Shown one piece after another: positions 35,551-44,776 of a stretch of 64,000 nucleotides of DNA. The position numbers and the translations under genes are program-made. Numbering within the stretch: position 1 is the stretch's first letter; every line of letters starts with the position of its first letter. This DNA is from Enterocloster aldenensis. GTDB lineage: Bacteria; Bacillota; Clostridia; Lachnospirales; Lachnospiraceae. The stretch is taken from positions 1,117,824 through 1,181,823 of the forward strand of contig NZ_QVEX01000001.1 in the NCBI RefSeq assembly GCF_003434055.1, given 5' to 3'. The notes below the pieces were generated by a model that was given only the letters and a program-made list of their open reading frames with translations, was not told the DNA's origin and searched no databases.

Positions 35551-36663
35551 TTATTGTTCAATGATTTCACTCAGTCTTACTTTCCTGTCCTCATTCAGGG
35601 ACAAGGTACAGGCGTCCGCGGTTGCAATGGAATTCCTGGCCGCCTCACCGGTGAGAAGGGGAAGGAACTCCTCTGTCACCTTGGCGCCGTGAAGCACTGC
35701 ATTAAGGAACTCCATCTCCTCATCCATGATTCCCTGAAGCCACAGGAAGGGCTTTCTTCCCGGACGTCCGAACTGATTGCCGTTATCCGCCTGGGTCTCC
35801 CTGTATATCCTGGTCCTGTCCTCATCCTCTTCCTTTGTCCGGTGCACCAGGAAATGCTCCTCCCTGTCCCCGGCCTTAAGGGTCATGCCGCAGCTGCACA
35901 TATCTATTTTAATGGCGCCCTTGGTTCCCTGGACCAGCAGGTAGTGTTCCTGCCACCGGAACGCGGAGCCATACTCCAAGAGCGCGTACCTGTTCCCCGG
36001 ATACTCCATGGTGATGAACAGCATATCATCCTCATCCCCATAGGCGTCCCCCCTGTGGGCCGCATTGCCCCCAGCCATGGTCACGGTGTCCGGGCAGCCG
36101 CCCATAAGGAACTGCACACAGTCCAGTTCGTGGATGTGGTGGTACAGGTGCCCGCCTGATTTGGAGCGGGTCTTTTTCCAGGTCTCGGATGCCCCTGTGC
36201 CCTCCCAGGCATTGCGCGCCCCATGGCAGTACAGGATATCCCCGATTGCGCCCTGCCCAATCAGTTCTTTTGCCCTGCGCACTCCCCTGAAAAAGTTCAT
36301 CACATGCCCTGCCATGAAAATCACATGGTTATCCTGGCAGGCCCTGACCATTTCCCTGCAGTCGCCGTAAGAAAGCGCAATGGGCTTTTCACAGAACACG
36401 TTCAGGCCATGTGCGGCAGCCGCAAGCACCGGTTCCTTATGGAGGTAATTAGGGGTTGCCACAATCACGGCCTGGATATCCTTCCTGGACACCAGGGCCT
36501 TTAGGCTCCCCTCTGCGTCACAGCCCAATTCCGCAGCCACCGCGGCCCCGTTTTCAGGGTCATGGACCGCCCGGATGACAGCCCCCGGCTTTGTATTCAT
36601 GATGCGCGCCAGCTCCGCCCCGAAATAACCTGAGCCAACCACACCGTATCCAATCATTTCCAT
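35551..36663 (-). CDS. Gfo/Idh/MocA oxidoreductase, candidate 2,7-anhydro-Neu5Ac oxidoreductase (copy 1)
   Basis: This 370-residue protein is a close relative of the next gene and shares long stretches such as RSKSGGHLYHHIHELDC, DEDDMLFITMEYP and LLTGEAARN. It has the dinucleotide loop GVVGSGYFGAELARIM, ATPNYLHKEP and EKPIALSYGD. The two differ in loops near residues 170-180 and 290-310 that may face the substrate, so they could act on different sialic acid derivatives or as a hetero-oligomer. ATG at 36663 follows GAGGTGG. It is 40 bases downstream of the ABC permease gene and 12 bases before copy 2. Confidence 0.8.
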   Translation of the reverse strand: MEMIGYGVVGSGYFGAELARIMNTKPGAVIRAVHDPENGAAVAAELGCDAEGSLKALVSRKDIQAVIVATPNYLHKEPVLAAAAHGLNVFCEKPIALSYGDCREMVRACQDNHVIFMAGHVMNFFRGVRRAKELIGQGAIGDILYCHGARNAWEGTGASETWKKTRSKSGGHLYHHIHELDCVQFLMGGCPDTVTMAGGNAAHRGDAYGDEDDMLFITMEYPGNRYALLEYGSAFRWQEHYLLVQGTKGAIKIDMCSCGMTLKAGDREEHFLVHRTKEEDEDRTRIYRETQADNGNQFGRPGRKPFLWLQGIMDEEMEFLNAVLHGAKVTEEFLPLLTGEAARNSIATADACTLSLNEDRKVRLSEIIEQ

Positions 36664-36703
36664 ATATCCACCTCTTTCCTAGTTTAACAGATCCGGCCGC
36701 CCA

Positions 36704-37534
36704 TCATGATTTAACCGCGCCGTCGGACATCCCGCCTGCAATCTTATTCTGTATCAGGCAGAAGAAAATAACGGACGGAAGCACCACCAGGGCCGATGCG
36801 GCCATCATATCGCCCCAGTCCAGGATCTCGGCGCCGTCTAAGGAGCGCAGGGCCACGGCCACGGTCATCTTGCTGGTATTGTTCATCAATATCAATGCGT
36901 ACAGGAACTCATTCCATGTGTTGATAAAGGTATAAATGGCAGTTGCCACCACCCCGGGCGCCACCAGGGGAAGCACCACCTGGATAAAGGTCTGCATCTT
37001 GTTGGCTCCGTCAATCCTGGCAGCCTCCTCAATCTCCACCGGCACGGTCCTGAAAAACCCGGTGAGAAGCCACACAGCGTAAGGCACGGAGAATGACAGA
37101 TATACGATGATCAGGCCAATCCTGGTATTAATCAGGCCCAGCTTTCCCATGACCACGGAATAGGGAATGGCCAGCAGGATGGGAGGGAAAATATAGGTGG
37201 TCACCAGCACCTTGGACATGGCGGAGCCAAGTTTCTTAAAGAACCGGACAATGCCGTACGCTGCCAGGGACGCCACGGTAATGGCAATCAGGGTGGTCAC
37301 CAGGGAGATGATGACACTGTTCTTTATATTGACAAAGAATTTCAGGTCATTGATTACATGGGTATAGTAGTCAAGGGTCCATGTCCTTGGCCAGAAGGCC
37401 GTCGGACTGCCCGTCAGCTCCCCCTTGCCCTTTACGGACGAAATCAAGATCCACACCAGCGGGAAAATGGACACAAAGGTAAGAAGGATCAGATATATAT
37501 GGCTGATAACAGAACCTGTCTTGATTTTTTTCAT
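36704..37534 (-). CDS. Carbohydrate ABC transporter permease (MalG type)
   Basis: ATG at 37534 follows GGGAGG by about 7 bases and overlaps the stop of the other permease by 4 bases (ATGA). The 276-residue protein has six hydrophobic helices and the ABC-permease EAA loop, EEAARIDGANKMQTFIQVVL, where the ATPase docks. With the neighbouring permease and binding protein it forms a CUT1-type sugar importer. No ATPase gene is present, as is common for CUT1 systems in clostridia that share an MsmK-like ATPase. The operon suggests a sialic acid derivative as cargo. Confidence 0.93.
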   Translation of the reverse strand: MKKIKTGSVISHIYLILLTFVSIFPLVWILISSVKGKGELTGSPTAFWPRTWTLDYYTHVINDLKFFVNIKNSVIISLVTTLIAITVASLAAYGIVRFFKKLGSAMSKVLVTTYIFPPILLAIPYSVVMGKLGLINTRIGLIIVYLSFSVPYAVWLLTGFFRTVPVEIEEAARIDGANKMQTFIQVVLPLVAPGVVATAIYTFINTWNEFLYALILMNNTSKMTVAVALRSLDGAEILDWGDMMAASALVVLPSVIFFCLIQNKIAGGMSDGAVKS

Positions 37535-38412
37535 TTGCTGTCCTCCCTTTCCCACTTATTAATTACCGCAAAATAAATGCCGCATATGACCATCAGGAAT
37601 ATGAATAACAGGACCGTTACCGCTGAGGAACGCCCAATCAGCTTGGTGCTCCAGCCCATGTTGTAGGCGTACAGGGGAATGGTCTGGGTGGTTCCCGCCG
37701 GCCCGCCTCCTGTAATCAGGTAAATCAGGTCAAAGTTATTGAATATCCACACGGTCCTTAAGACCACCAGCAGTCCCACCACCATCTTGATATGGGGCAC
37801 GGTCACATAGTAAAATGACTGCCACGGCCTTGCGCCGTCTATCTGCGCCGCCTCATACTGGTCCTTTGGCACTGTCTCCAGCGCCGAGAGGACATTTACC
37901 ATGATCATGGGCGCGCCGAACCATATGTTAATCATCACCAGGGTGATGAAGGCCATGGTGCCGCTGGTAAGGAACTGGGGCGCCGTCTCACAGATGCCCA
38001 GCTTTATCAGCACATTGGGCAGGAACCCATATACCCCGTTGAGGATCCATTTCCATGAAAATGCAATGACAATGGAGGGAAAGGCCCAGGGAATGATTAA
38101 CAGCGTCTTATAAACGCCTTTGCAGACCTTGATCCGCTTTAATGCCAGGGCCGCTGTAAATCCCACCGCAATCTGTCCGATGAGGGACAGCACCGTCCAT
38201 TTCAGGGAGTTAAAGAACGCAATCCAGAACCCGGTATCCTTAAGCACCTCCGCGTAATTCTTAAAGCCTATGAATTTAAACACGGGCTTAATCAGGTTTT
38301 TATTTGTAAAGCTGTACACAATGCTGGAACAGATGGGATATATGAACAATGCAATAACTATGATGATTGCGGGAAGCACGAACATCCACCTTGTATAATT
38401 TTTCTTCCCCAA
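37531..38412 (-). CDS. Carbohydrate ABC transporter permease (MalF type)
   Basis: The 293-residue membrane protein begins at a TTG codon (38412) behind GGAGGAAAAC. Six helices are apparent, with the EAA loop as QYEAAQIDGARPWQSFYYVT. It pairs with the MalG-type permease through a 4-base gene overlap. In this CUT1 importer both permeases carry the EAA-G motif, so both can contact a shared ATPase encoded elsewhere. Confidence 0.93.
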   Translation of the reverse strand: MGKKNYTRWMFVLPAIIIVIALFIYPICSSIVYSFTNKNLIKPVFKFIGFKNYAEVLKDTGFWIAFFNSLKWTVLSLIGQIAVGFTAALALKRIKVCKGVYKTLLIIPWAFPSIVIAFSWKWILNGVYGFLPNVLIKLGICETAPQFLTSGTMAFITLVMINIWFGAPMIMVNVLSALETVPKDQYEAAQIDGARPWQSFYYVTVPHIKMVVGLLVVLRTVWIFNNFDLIYLITGGGPAGTTQTIPLYAYNMGWSTKLIGRSSAVTVLLFIFLMVICGIYFAVINKWEREDSK

Positions 38413-38457
38413 GTTTTCCTCCTCCTTTTCAATGTAAAGCCCTTCCGGGACAGCTGC

Positions 38458-39843
38458 TTACTCAGCTGTTTCAAATAATGCATTCAGTTTGTCTTGCGCC
38501 GCCTTGGCAGCCGTCCGCACATCCGTGCCATTGGTAATGATATCCTGGAACATTTCCTCAATCACATGGTTATTCTGCATGATTCCCGCCTGTACGTTGG
38601 GTCCGTGCTCATATCCGAACGCGGTCCCGATGTCGGCAGCCGCTGTCAGCACTTCTTCTGCGTGGGCAAACTGTTTGATGGTCTCATCATCCTTATAGGC
38701 ATCCGTATCCGCAATCCCCTTGATGGCAGGAAGCATCCCCACCGGTGTTGCGTGAAGGAATTCCACATAGGTATCCTCTTCGTACAGTGTCTTCATGAAC
38801 GCCTTGCATATCTCAGGATGTTTGGACGCCTTCCATACCACCATCGGGGTATTGGTGGTCATGATACCCTCTGTCCCATCATCTGCATGAATCTTGGGAA
38901 CCGGATAGCAGTCCACGTACTGGAGCAGGTCCGGTGAATTGGCTGCAACGCCTGAAATCTGGAACCCTGAGTTAAAGTCAAAAGCTGTTTTGCCCTGGTA
39001 GTAAAGGGTGGCCTGGTCCAGCACGTCAAAGTTAATGGAATCCTTTGGCGAGCAGTCATTGTACACCTTGACCCAGTAGTTGATGCCGTCAATGGCAAGG
39101 TCGCTGGTCAGGTCAGCCTTCAGGTCATCGGTCAGCAGGCTGCCGCCGCCGCTCCTCACATAGAAGTCCAGGAAAAATGTTGCCTGGAAATCATTGGTCC
39201 CGCAGGGGAAGGACAGACCGTACACCCCGTCCTTGGTAAGGGTCTTGGCGGCCTCATAAAGCTCATCCCAGGTCTCAGGCACCTCAAGGCCGTTCTGTTC
39301 CAGAAGGTCCTTCCTGATCCACATTACATGGGCATGTCTGTAAAGGGGGACGGAATAATTATTGCCGTCCATGGTGCCCTCTGCAATGGCTGTCTCCGCA
39401 AACTTATCCCTGCCGATATCATCAATCAGGTCATTGATTGGGGCCAGGGCGTCCACGTTGATCATCTCAGCCACCTGGGCCGGCAGGGCCGTGCTCATGT
39501 CCGGTACATTTCCCGATGCAAGGCCCGTGGTCCATTTTGTATAAAAGTCATTCCAGGAAAATGTCTCAATGTTGATCTTCACATCCGGATTCTCGGCCAT
39601 GAACTTGTCGGCCGCCTTCTGGATGGTCTCCAGGCGCGGGCCCTGTGTAAACGAATGCCAGAAGGTAATCTCCCCGGAAAGTTCCCCGTCAGCCACCGTA
39701 TCCTGTGCAGACGCCTGTCCCGCCGCTTCCTTTCCCGTGGTCTCCTTGGAACCAGGAGCCTCTGTCCCGGAACCCCCGCATCCGGCCAATGCCGCCGCTG
39801 ACAGCGCTGCTGCAAGAATAAGGCTTACGTAACGTTTTTTCAT
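38458..39843 (-). CDS. Extracellular sugar-binding lipoprotein of the ABC importer
   Basis: The 461-residue protein has a lipoprotein signal peptide (SAAALAGCGGSG lipobox, Cys near residue 22) and a family-1 solute-binding fold with GEITFWHSFTQGPRLETIQK and VPETWDELYEAAKTL. It would sit on the outer membrane face and deliver ligand to the two permeases. In R. gnavus the analogous SAT2 binding protein is selective for 2,7-anhydro-Neu5Ac; whether this one is cannot be seen from sequence. ATG at 39843 follows AAGGAG. It is the first gene of the nan operon. Confidence 0.93.
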   Translation of the reverse strand: MKKRYVSLILAAALSAAALAGCGGSGTEAPGSKETTGKEAAGQASAQDTVADGELSGEITFWHSFTQGPRLETIQKAADKFMAENPDVKINIETFSWNDFYTKWTTGLASGNVPDMSTALPAQVAEMINVDALAPINDLIDDIGRDKFAETAIAEGTMDGNNYSVPLYRHAHVMWIRKDLLEQNGLEVPETWDELYEAAKTLTKDGVYGLSFPCGTNDFQATFFLDFYVRSGGGSLLTDDLKADLTSDLAIDGINYWVKVYNDCSPKDSINFDVLDQATLYYQGKTAFDFNSGFQISGVAANSPDLLQYVDCYPVPKIHADDGTEGIMTTNTPMVVWKASKHPEICKAFMKTLYEEDTYVEFLHATPVGMLPAIKGIADTDAYKDDETIKQFAHAEEVLTAAADIGTAFGYEHGPNVQAGIMQNNHVIEEMFQDIITNGTDVRTAAKAAQDKLNALFETAE

Positions 39844-39890
39844 ATCTCTTCTCCTTTTTTTGTATTCGTCAACTTGCTGTTTCTAATGGT

Positions 39891-39919
39891 ATTATATTCA
39901 TTTTATTTATGCATTTCAA
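39891..39919 (-). promoter_or_regulatory. Sigma-A promoter of the nan operon
   Basis: On the minus strand TTGAAA (39914-39919) and TATAAT (39891-39896) are 17 bases apart, 48 bases upstream of the binding-protein gene. Confidence 0.8.
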
Positions 39920-40006
39920 CATGCTAGGCAACTTATCATAGCACAAAACGACTATATCTTTATTTTTTTGTCTTGTTTTGGATTCGGATAGGGAATGGCA
40001 GATGAC

Positions 40007-40042
40007 AATAAAATAAAGGCCCTGGCTTTGTACGTCAGGACC
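40007..40042 (-). terminator. Probable terminator of the AraC regulator gene
   Basis: On the minus strand GGTCCTG pairs with CAGGGCC (7 pairs, one G-T) followed by TTTATTTTATT, about 25 bases past the stop at 40067. The T-tract is interrupted, so read-through into the nan operon is possible. Confidence 0.5.
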
Positions 40043-40066
40043 TCGGTCATATCGTATACAGTTCAT

Positions 40067-40945
40067 TCATTCCTGGGACATTTTCCTGTACTGATTAGGC
40101 GTCATCCCAAATGCCTGCCGGAACACCCGGGTAAAGTGATTGGCGTCCTCAAATCCCACGTCGTGGGCAATGCAGTTCACCGGGTCGTTGGAGACAAGGA
40201 GAAGCCGGGCCGCCGTTGTCAGACGGACCTGGCGGATGAATTCAGTAACGGTTTTCCCGGTGGCTTCCTTGAACAGGCGGCGGAACGTGGTCTGGGCCAC
40301 TTCAGCCATGCCGCTGAGTTTGGCGGAGGTGTATTCCTCCGTGGGATTCAGCATGATATAATCAATCACGGTCTGGATTCTTGGGTCGGTCTGGATTGTG
40401 GACTTTTTCACACGCTTGCGGATCTGCTCCAGATTATATTCCAGGCCGTTGATTTCCGCCTTCACATCATCCGGCTCGTCCGAATTAAGGATGTCGATGA
40501 GACTTGCAATCAGGCTGTCCAGGGCGCCGCGCACATGGAATACCTTGGACTTCTTATCCGTGCGCACCCATTTAAAGATACCGCTGAAATATTGTCCGAT
40601 TTCCTCCCCCACATCCATTACCAGGGGGAAATTATAGTATTCCCTGAGGAAGTTGGCCCCCTCATAAAATACGGAGGTGGTAAAGCGGATGCTGTAAAAG
40701 GAAAACGTATCCTCCAGGGCCCGGCAGGAAAGCCGGCATCCCTCGGGTATGTAAGAAACCTGGCCCTTTTTCACGATTACGCTCTCATCATCCACCATAA
40801 ACTCGGCGCTGCCGTCAATTACATAGCGCAGCATGTTATAGGGTATGGCACTTTCCGGATAAATCCAGGTCCTTCCAAAGGAATATTTGTCAATGTAAAG
40901 AAAGTTAAAACGGATTGTATTCATAAATGATGACAGAGACTGCAT
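40067..40945 (-). CDS. AraC-family transcriptional regulator
   Basis: ATG at 40945 is preceded by GAGGGGGAAGG. The 292-residue protein has an N-terminal cupin-like sensor half (VKKGQVSYIPEGCRL near residue 80). A C-terminal double helix-turn-helix includes LSGMAEVAQTTFRRLFKEAT and CIAHDVGFEDANHFTRVFRQAFGMTPNQYRK, the canonical AraC signature. It lies directly upstream of the nan operon in the same direction and likely activates it in response to a sialic acid or ManNAc-type effector. Its own promoter was not identified. Confidence 0.92.
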   Translation of the reverse strand: MQSLSSFMNTIRFNFLYIDKYSFGRTWIYPESAIPYNMLRYVIDGSAEFMVDDESVIVKKGQVSYIPEGCRLSCRALEDTFSFYSIRFTTSVFYEGANFLREYYNFPLVMDVGEEIGQYFSGIFKWVRTDKKSKVFHVRGALDSLIASLIDILNSDEPDDVKAEINGLEYNLEQIRKRVKKSTIQTDPRIQTVIDYIMLNPTEEYTSAKLSGMAEVAQTTFRRLFKEATGKTVTEFIRQVRLTTAARLLLVSNDPVNCIAHDVGFEDANHFTRVFRQAFGMTPNQYRKMSQE

Positions 40946-41060
40946 ACCCTTCCCCCTCTCCAATCAATGGTCCCAAGTCCTTTTCCCCAGCCGGTGCCTT
41001 CCTAAAATGATTTTAACACAAAGGAGCATGGATGAACATCCTGACTCAGGGGAAATATCC

Positions 41061-41098
41061 AAAAAAAGGACACAGCAGCTGTTTTCCCTGCTGTGTCC
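41061..41098 (-). terminator. Intrinsic terminator of the double-cupin/Opp operon
   Basis: A perfect 11-base-pair stem (41068-41078 with 41088-41098) is followed on the minus strand by TTTTTTT. A second hairpin, CCATCCGG pairing with CCGGATGG (about 41127-41158), lies between it and the stop codon at 41170. Confidence 0.93.
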
Positions 41099-41169
41099 TC
41101 TCCTGGCCGGATAACACCTAGTACTCCATCCGGCCAGTAACTACAGTGACCGGATGGATCCTTAGGCTT

Positions 41170-42738
41170 TTAATTCCAGGAAAACCCGGACCAGTCATAA
41201 CTTTCCATTGCCGGACAGACCGTACAGTTCAGATCTTTGTTATAGGCAATATTGGAAACCATATAGAACAGGTTAATCCTGGGTACATCCTCCGCCTCAA
41301 TCTTCAGCGCCTCGGTAATCAGTTCCAGGCGCTTTGCACCGTCATCCGTGTTGGCCTGTTCCTCCACTATCCTGTCGTACTCAGGATTGGAATAAAAGGT
41401 CATGTTGGAATCCGGGATATTGTCCGTTGACAGGGTTCCCAGAAGGAAGGTGGAATCCAGGGTCATGCTTACATTGCCCACGGTGTAGCATCCCAGCTTG
41501 CCTGCCTTGATATCGGACAGCAGGGCCGCGCGCTCCATGACCTGTATCTCAGCGTCCACGCCGATTTCCTTCCACTGGCTCTGCACAATGCTTGCAATCT
41601 TCTTGGTGTAATCTTCCCTTACATAGATGGTGGTCTTAAATCCGTCCGGATATCCGGCCTCTGCCAAAAGCGCCCTGGCGCCTTCCACGTCATACTTGGG
41701 CGTGTCAATGGCGTCCGCTCCCGGATTGGGGGCTGTCTGGTCTGTGAGGATGATTTCCGCGGGCATCCCGGCCCCGTCCATTGCACCGGCTATGATATCG
41801 TCGCGTTTCACAGCCATTGCCAGGGCTTTCCTTACCTTCACATCGTCAAACGGTTCCACGTTCACATTAAACGCAAGGTTCCAGATGGCTGTCCCATTGG
41901 TCTCCTGGTAGCCCAGCTTGTCATTGGATTGCACCGCCATCACATCCAGGCCGCCGATGTTGTAAACCAGGTCCACGTCACCGCTCTCCAGGGCAACCAT
42001 GGCAGTGGTGGCTTCCTTCAGGACACGCAGCTCAATGTGCTTGATGGCCGGCGCGCCCCTGTAGTAATCCTCGTTGGATTCAAGAATGATCTTGCTGCCC
42101 TTCTGCCACTCCACCAGCTTATACGGGCCGGTCCCGCATGGCTTTGCCGCATAGTTCTCATCCCCCACGGATTCCACGTACGCCTTGGATACAATGGCGC
42201 TGTTGGTCTGGGTCAGGTACTGGAGGGCTGCCAGCTCCTTATACTTAAGGTTTACCTTTACCGTGCTCCCGTCCACTGCTTCGGCACTGTCCATGAAGGA
42301 TGTGTATAGCTCGGACTGCGGCTTGTCAATGGCCCGGTTCAGGGAAAATGCCACGTCCTCTGCCGTCAGGCCGGACCCGTCCTGGAACTTCACGCCCTCC
42401 TGCAGATGGAAGGTAATGGACATACCGTCATCCGACACTTCCCAGGTCTCGGCCAGCCCGGGCACCACATTGCCATCCGGATCCCTGCGCACCAGCGGGT
42501 CATGCAGGTTTAAGATGATCATGCCGCCAATGGAATCAGCTGCCAGCTGGGGGTCCAGGGTTGTGGGTTCATTGGTCAGGGCAATGGTCAGGGAATCCTT
42601 TGCTTCACCTGCGCCGCCTCCCTGCGCGCTCCCGGAAGCCGCAGGCGCATCCCCTGACTTCTGTCCGCCGCCGCAGCCGGTAAGGGCCAGGGCCAGCACT
42701 GCCGCTGCAACCAAACAGTTCAACATTCTCTTTTTCAT
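41170..42738 (-). CDS. Family 5 extracellular solute-binding lipoprotein (Opp/Dpp/Nik type)
   Basis: The 522-residue protein has a lipoprotein signal (LALALTGCGGGQ, Cys near residue 22) and the family 5 fold: LTIALTNEPTTLDPQLAAD, the signature VPGLAETWEVSDDGMSITFHLQEG, and AFNVNVEPFDDVKVRKALA. These bind peptides, nickel chelates, opines or oligosaccharides. It is the last gene of the operon rather than the first, 20 bases after the oppF-like gene. The ligand is unknown; the cupin proteins at the head of the operon suggest a small-molecule substrate. Confidence 0.93.
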   Translation of the reverse strand: MKKRMLNCLVAAAVLALALTGCGGGQKSGDAPAASGSAQGGGAGEAKDSLTIALTNEPTTLDPQLAADSIGGMIILNLHDPLVRRDPDGNVVPGLAETWEVSDDGMSITFHLQEGVKFQDGSGLTAEDVAFSLNRAIDKPQSELYTSFMDSAEAVDGSTVKVNLKYKELAALQYLTQTNSAIVSKAYVESVGDENYAAKPCGTGPYKLVEWQKGSKIILESNEDYYRGAPAIKHIELRVLKEATTAMVALESGDVDLVYNIGGLDVMAVQSNDKLGYQETNGTAIWNLAFNVNVEPFDDVKVRKALAMAVKRDDIIAGAMDGAGMPAEIILTDQTAPNPGADAIDTPKYDVEGARALLAEAGYPDGFKTTIYVREDYTKKIASIVQSQWKEIGVDAEIQVMERAALLSDIKAGKLGCYTVGNVSMTLDSTFLLGTLSTDNIPDSNMTFYSNPEYDRIVEEQANTDDGAKRLELITEALKIEAEDVPRINLFYMVSNIAYNKDLNCTVCPAMESYDWSGFSWN

Positions 42739-42758
42739 AGCTTCTCCTCCTTATTGTA

Positions 42759-43724
42759 TCATATAAGATTACAGGCAGCATAATGGCCTGGGCTTACCTC
42801 CCTGAGCGGTATCTGACCGCCCCGGCACGCGTCCGCCGCATGGGGGCACCTGGCCGCGAAGCGGCACCCCGGCTCCGGGTCAATGGGACTTGTCACTTCT
42901 CCCCGTATCACTGCTTTCTTCTTTCCCCTGAGGGAAATGTCCGGAACCTGGATGGCGTCTAAAAGCGCCTTTGTGTACGGGTGTAGCGGATTATCAAACA
43001 GCTCCTTGGAACCGCACCGCTCCACACACTGTCCCAGGTACATGACAGCTATCTCATCGGATATGTGGCGCACCACGGACAGGTCATGGGTGATGAACAT
43101 GTAGGTCAGCCCCATATCATCCTGAAGGTCCATGAGCAGGTTCAGTATCTGCGCCTGGATGGACACGTCCAGGGCGGATACCGGCTCATCGCAGACAATG
43201 AATTTGGGATTCACGGAAAGGGCCCTGGCAACGCCGATCCTCTGGCGCCTTCCGCCGTCCAGTTCATGGGGATACGCATTCTCCAGACGGGCCGCCAGCC
43301 CCACGGTCTCCATCAGTTCCTTGACCCGTTCCTTTAGCTGGTTCCTGTTCTTCATGACCTTGTTGACCACCAGGGGCTCCGCAATCAGCTCGCTTACGGT
43401 CATGCGCGGATTCAGGCTGGAGTACGGGTCCTGGAAAATGATCTGCATTTCCCTGCGCAGCTGCCTGAGCTGATGTGGATTGTATGTAAGAATGTCCTTG
43501 CCGTTATATAGGATTTTCCCTTCCGTGGCAGGCGTCAGCCTGAGGATGGTCCTGCCCAGCGTGGATTTGCCGCACCCGGATTCCCCTACCACTCCCAGGG
43601 TCTTCCTTGGCTGGATGGTCAGGTTCACATCATCTACCGCATGGAGCAGGCCGGAACCCGTGTCAAAATACTTTTTCAGATGGACGGTTTCTATCAGCGG
43701 CAATTCCTGATTCATCTGGTTCAT
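42759..43724 (-). CDS. Oligopeptide-type ABC transporter ATP-binding protein (OppF)
   Basis: The 321-residue ATPase has Walker A GVVGESGCGKSTLGRTILRL, the Q-loop IIFQDPYSSLNPRM, the signature ELDGGRRQRIGVARAL, Walker B FIVCDEPVSALD, and the H-switch MFITHDLSVV. A C-terminal OppD/F domain contains the CRFAARCPHAADAC cysteine cluster, as in Opp ATPases that carry an iron-sulfur site. The signature departs from LSGGQ, as also happens in some OppF relatives. It overlaps the oppD-like gene by 4 bases and drives import with it. Confidence 0.95.
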   Translation of the reverse strand: MNQMNQELPLIETVHLKKYFDTGSGLLHAVDDVNLTIQPRKTLGVVGESGCGKSTLGRTILRLTPATEGKILYNGKDILTYNPHQLRQLRREMQIIFQDPYSSLNPRMTVSELIAEPLVVNKVMKNRNQLKERVKELMETVGLAARLENAYPHELDGGRRQRIGVARALSVNPKFIVCDEPVSALDVSIQAQILNLLMDLQDDMGLTYMFITHDLSVVRHISDEIAVMYLGQCVERCGSKELFDNPLHPYTKALLDAIQVPDISLRGKKKAVIRGEVTSPIDPEPGCRFAARCPHAADACRGGQIPLREVSPGHYAACNLI

Positions 43725-44764
43725 ACGCGTCCGACCTCCTCTCCTGCAGATTCCGCAATACCCGCGCCTTCTGCTTTGCTGCCCGGTTCCCCGTCTCCCA
43801 CATACAGATGGCAGGCGATCTCATGGGTGCCGTGCCTGTAAACCTGCGGCAGGCTCTGCCTGCATACTTCCATGCAGTGGGGGCACCTGGTATGGAACTT
43901 ACATCCCCTGGGCAGGTTGGTGGGGTCCGGCATCAGGCCCGCAATCGGGTTCAGACGTTTGGCGTCCCCGGTCGTGCTGGGTATGGAACCGAACAGTCCC
44001 TGGGTGTACGGATGATGTTCCTTGCCGGTAAATATATCTTCTATGGAGCCGTGCTCCACAATCTCCCCTGCGTACATGATGGCCACGCGGTCACAGGTCT
44101 GGGCAACCACGCCCAGGTCATGGGTAATCAGCAGCATGGAGGTGCCGAACCGTTCCTTTAACTCTTCCATCATCCCCAGGACCTGGGCCTGGATTGTCAC
44201 ATCCAGCGCAGTGGTGGGTTCGTCCGCAATGAGAAGCCTGGGATTGCAGGCCAATGCCATGGCAATGACCACCCTCTGCTTCATGCCGCCGGAAAATTCA
44301 TGGGGATAACATGTCTTCCTGGCAGCGGGAATGCCCACCAGTTCCAGCATTTCCTCTACCTTTTTCCCCATCTCCGCCCTGCAAAGCCCATTGTGGTTAT
44401 GGAACTGAAGCACCTCCTGTATCTGGTCCTCCACCGTAAGCACCGGGTTCAGGCTGGTCATGGGGTCCTGGAATATCATGGCTATCTTCTCTCCCCGCAC
44501 ACCCAGCATTTCACTTTCCTTCAGATTCAGCAGGTTTTCACCCTCAAACAGGATCTGCCCCTGCCCCACCTTCCCAATCCGGTCCGGCAGGAGGCGCATG
44601 ACGGCCAGCGCGGTGGTGGTCTTTCCTGCGCCTGTCTCGCCAACCAGCCCAAGGGTCTCCTTTGTGTTCACATTCAGGCTGATGCGGTTTACTGCATGGA
44701 CCGTTTCTTCGTCTGTCTGGTATACTATTTCCAAATCTTTGATTTCCAATAATGCATCCGTCAT
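43721..44764 (-). CDS. Oligopeptide-type ABC transporter ATP-binding protein (OppD)
   Basis: The 347-residue ATPase shows Walker A LGLVGETGAGKTTTALAVM, Q-loop MIFQDPMTSLNPVL, signature EFSGGMKQRVVIAMAL, Walker B LLIADEPTTALD and H-switch LLITHDLGVV, all canonical. The C-terminal extension has CKFHTRCPHCMEVC, the Opp cysteine cluster. ATG at 44764 follows GGGAGG. It is 12 bases after the oppC-like gene and overlaps oppF, so the five transporter genes form one tightly packed set. Confidence 0.95.
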   Translation of the reverse strand: MTDALLEIKDLEIVYQTDEETVHAVNRISLNVNTKETLGLVGETGAGKTTTALAVMRLLPDRIGKVGQGQILFEGENLLNLKESEMLGVRGEKIAMIFQDPMTSLNPVLTVEDQIQEVLQFHNHNGLCRAEMGKKVEEMLELVGIPAARKTCYPHEFSGGMKQRVVIAMALACNPRLLIADEPTTALDVTIQAQVLGMMEELKERFGTSMLLITHDLGVVAQTCDRVAIMYAGEIVEHGSIEDIFTGKEHHPYTQGLFGSIPSTTGDAKRLNPIAGLMPDPTNLPRGCKFHTRCPHCMEVCRQSLPQVYRHGTHEIACHLYVGDGEPGSKAEGAGIAESAGEEVGRV

Positions 44765-44776
44765 GGCTGTCCTCCC

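Noticed and set aside
41120..41160. REP-like element formed by repeated GGCCGGAT/ATCCGGCC motifs before the cupin/Opp terminator
   Set aside because: The motifs can pair in several ways but occur only here in the window, so they look like part of the 3' untranslated region rather than a dispersed repeat.
42759..43724. OppF-like ATPase inactive because its signature is LDGGR rather than LSGGQ
   Set aside because: Walker A, Walker B, Q-loop and H-switch are intact and similar signatures occur in functional OppF relatives, so it is probably active.
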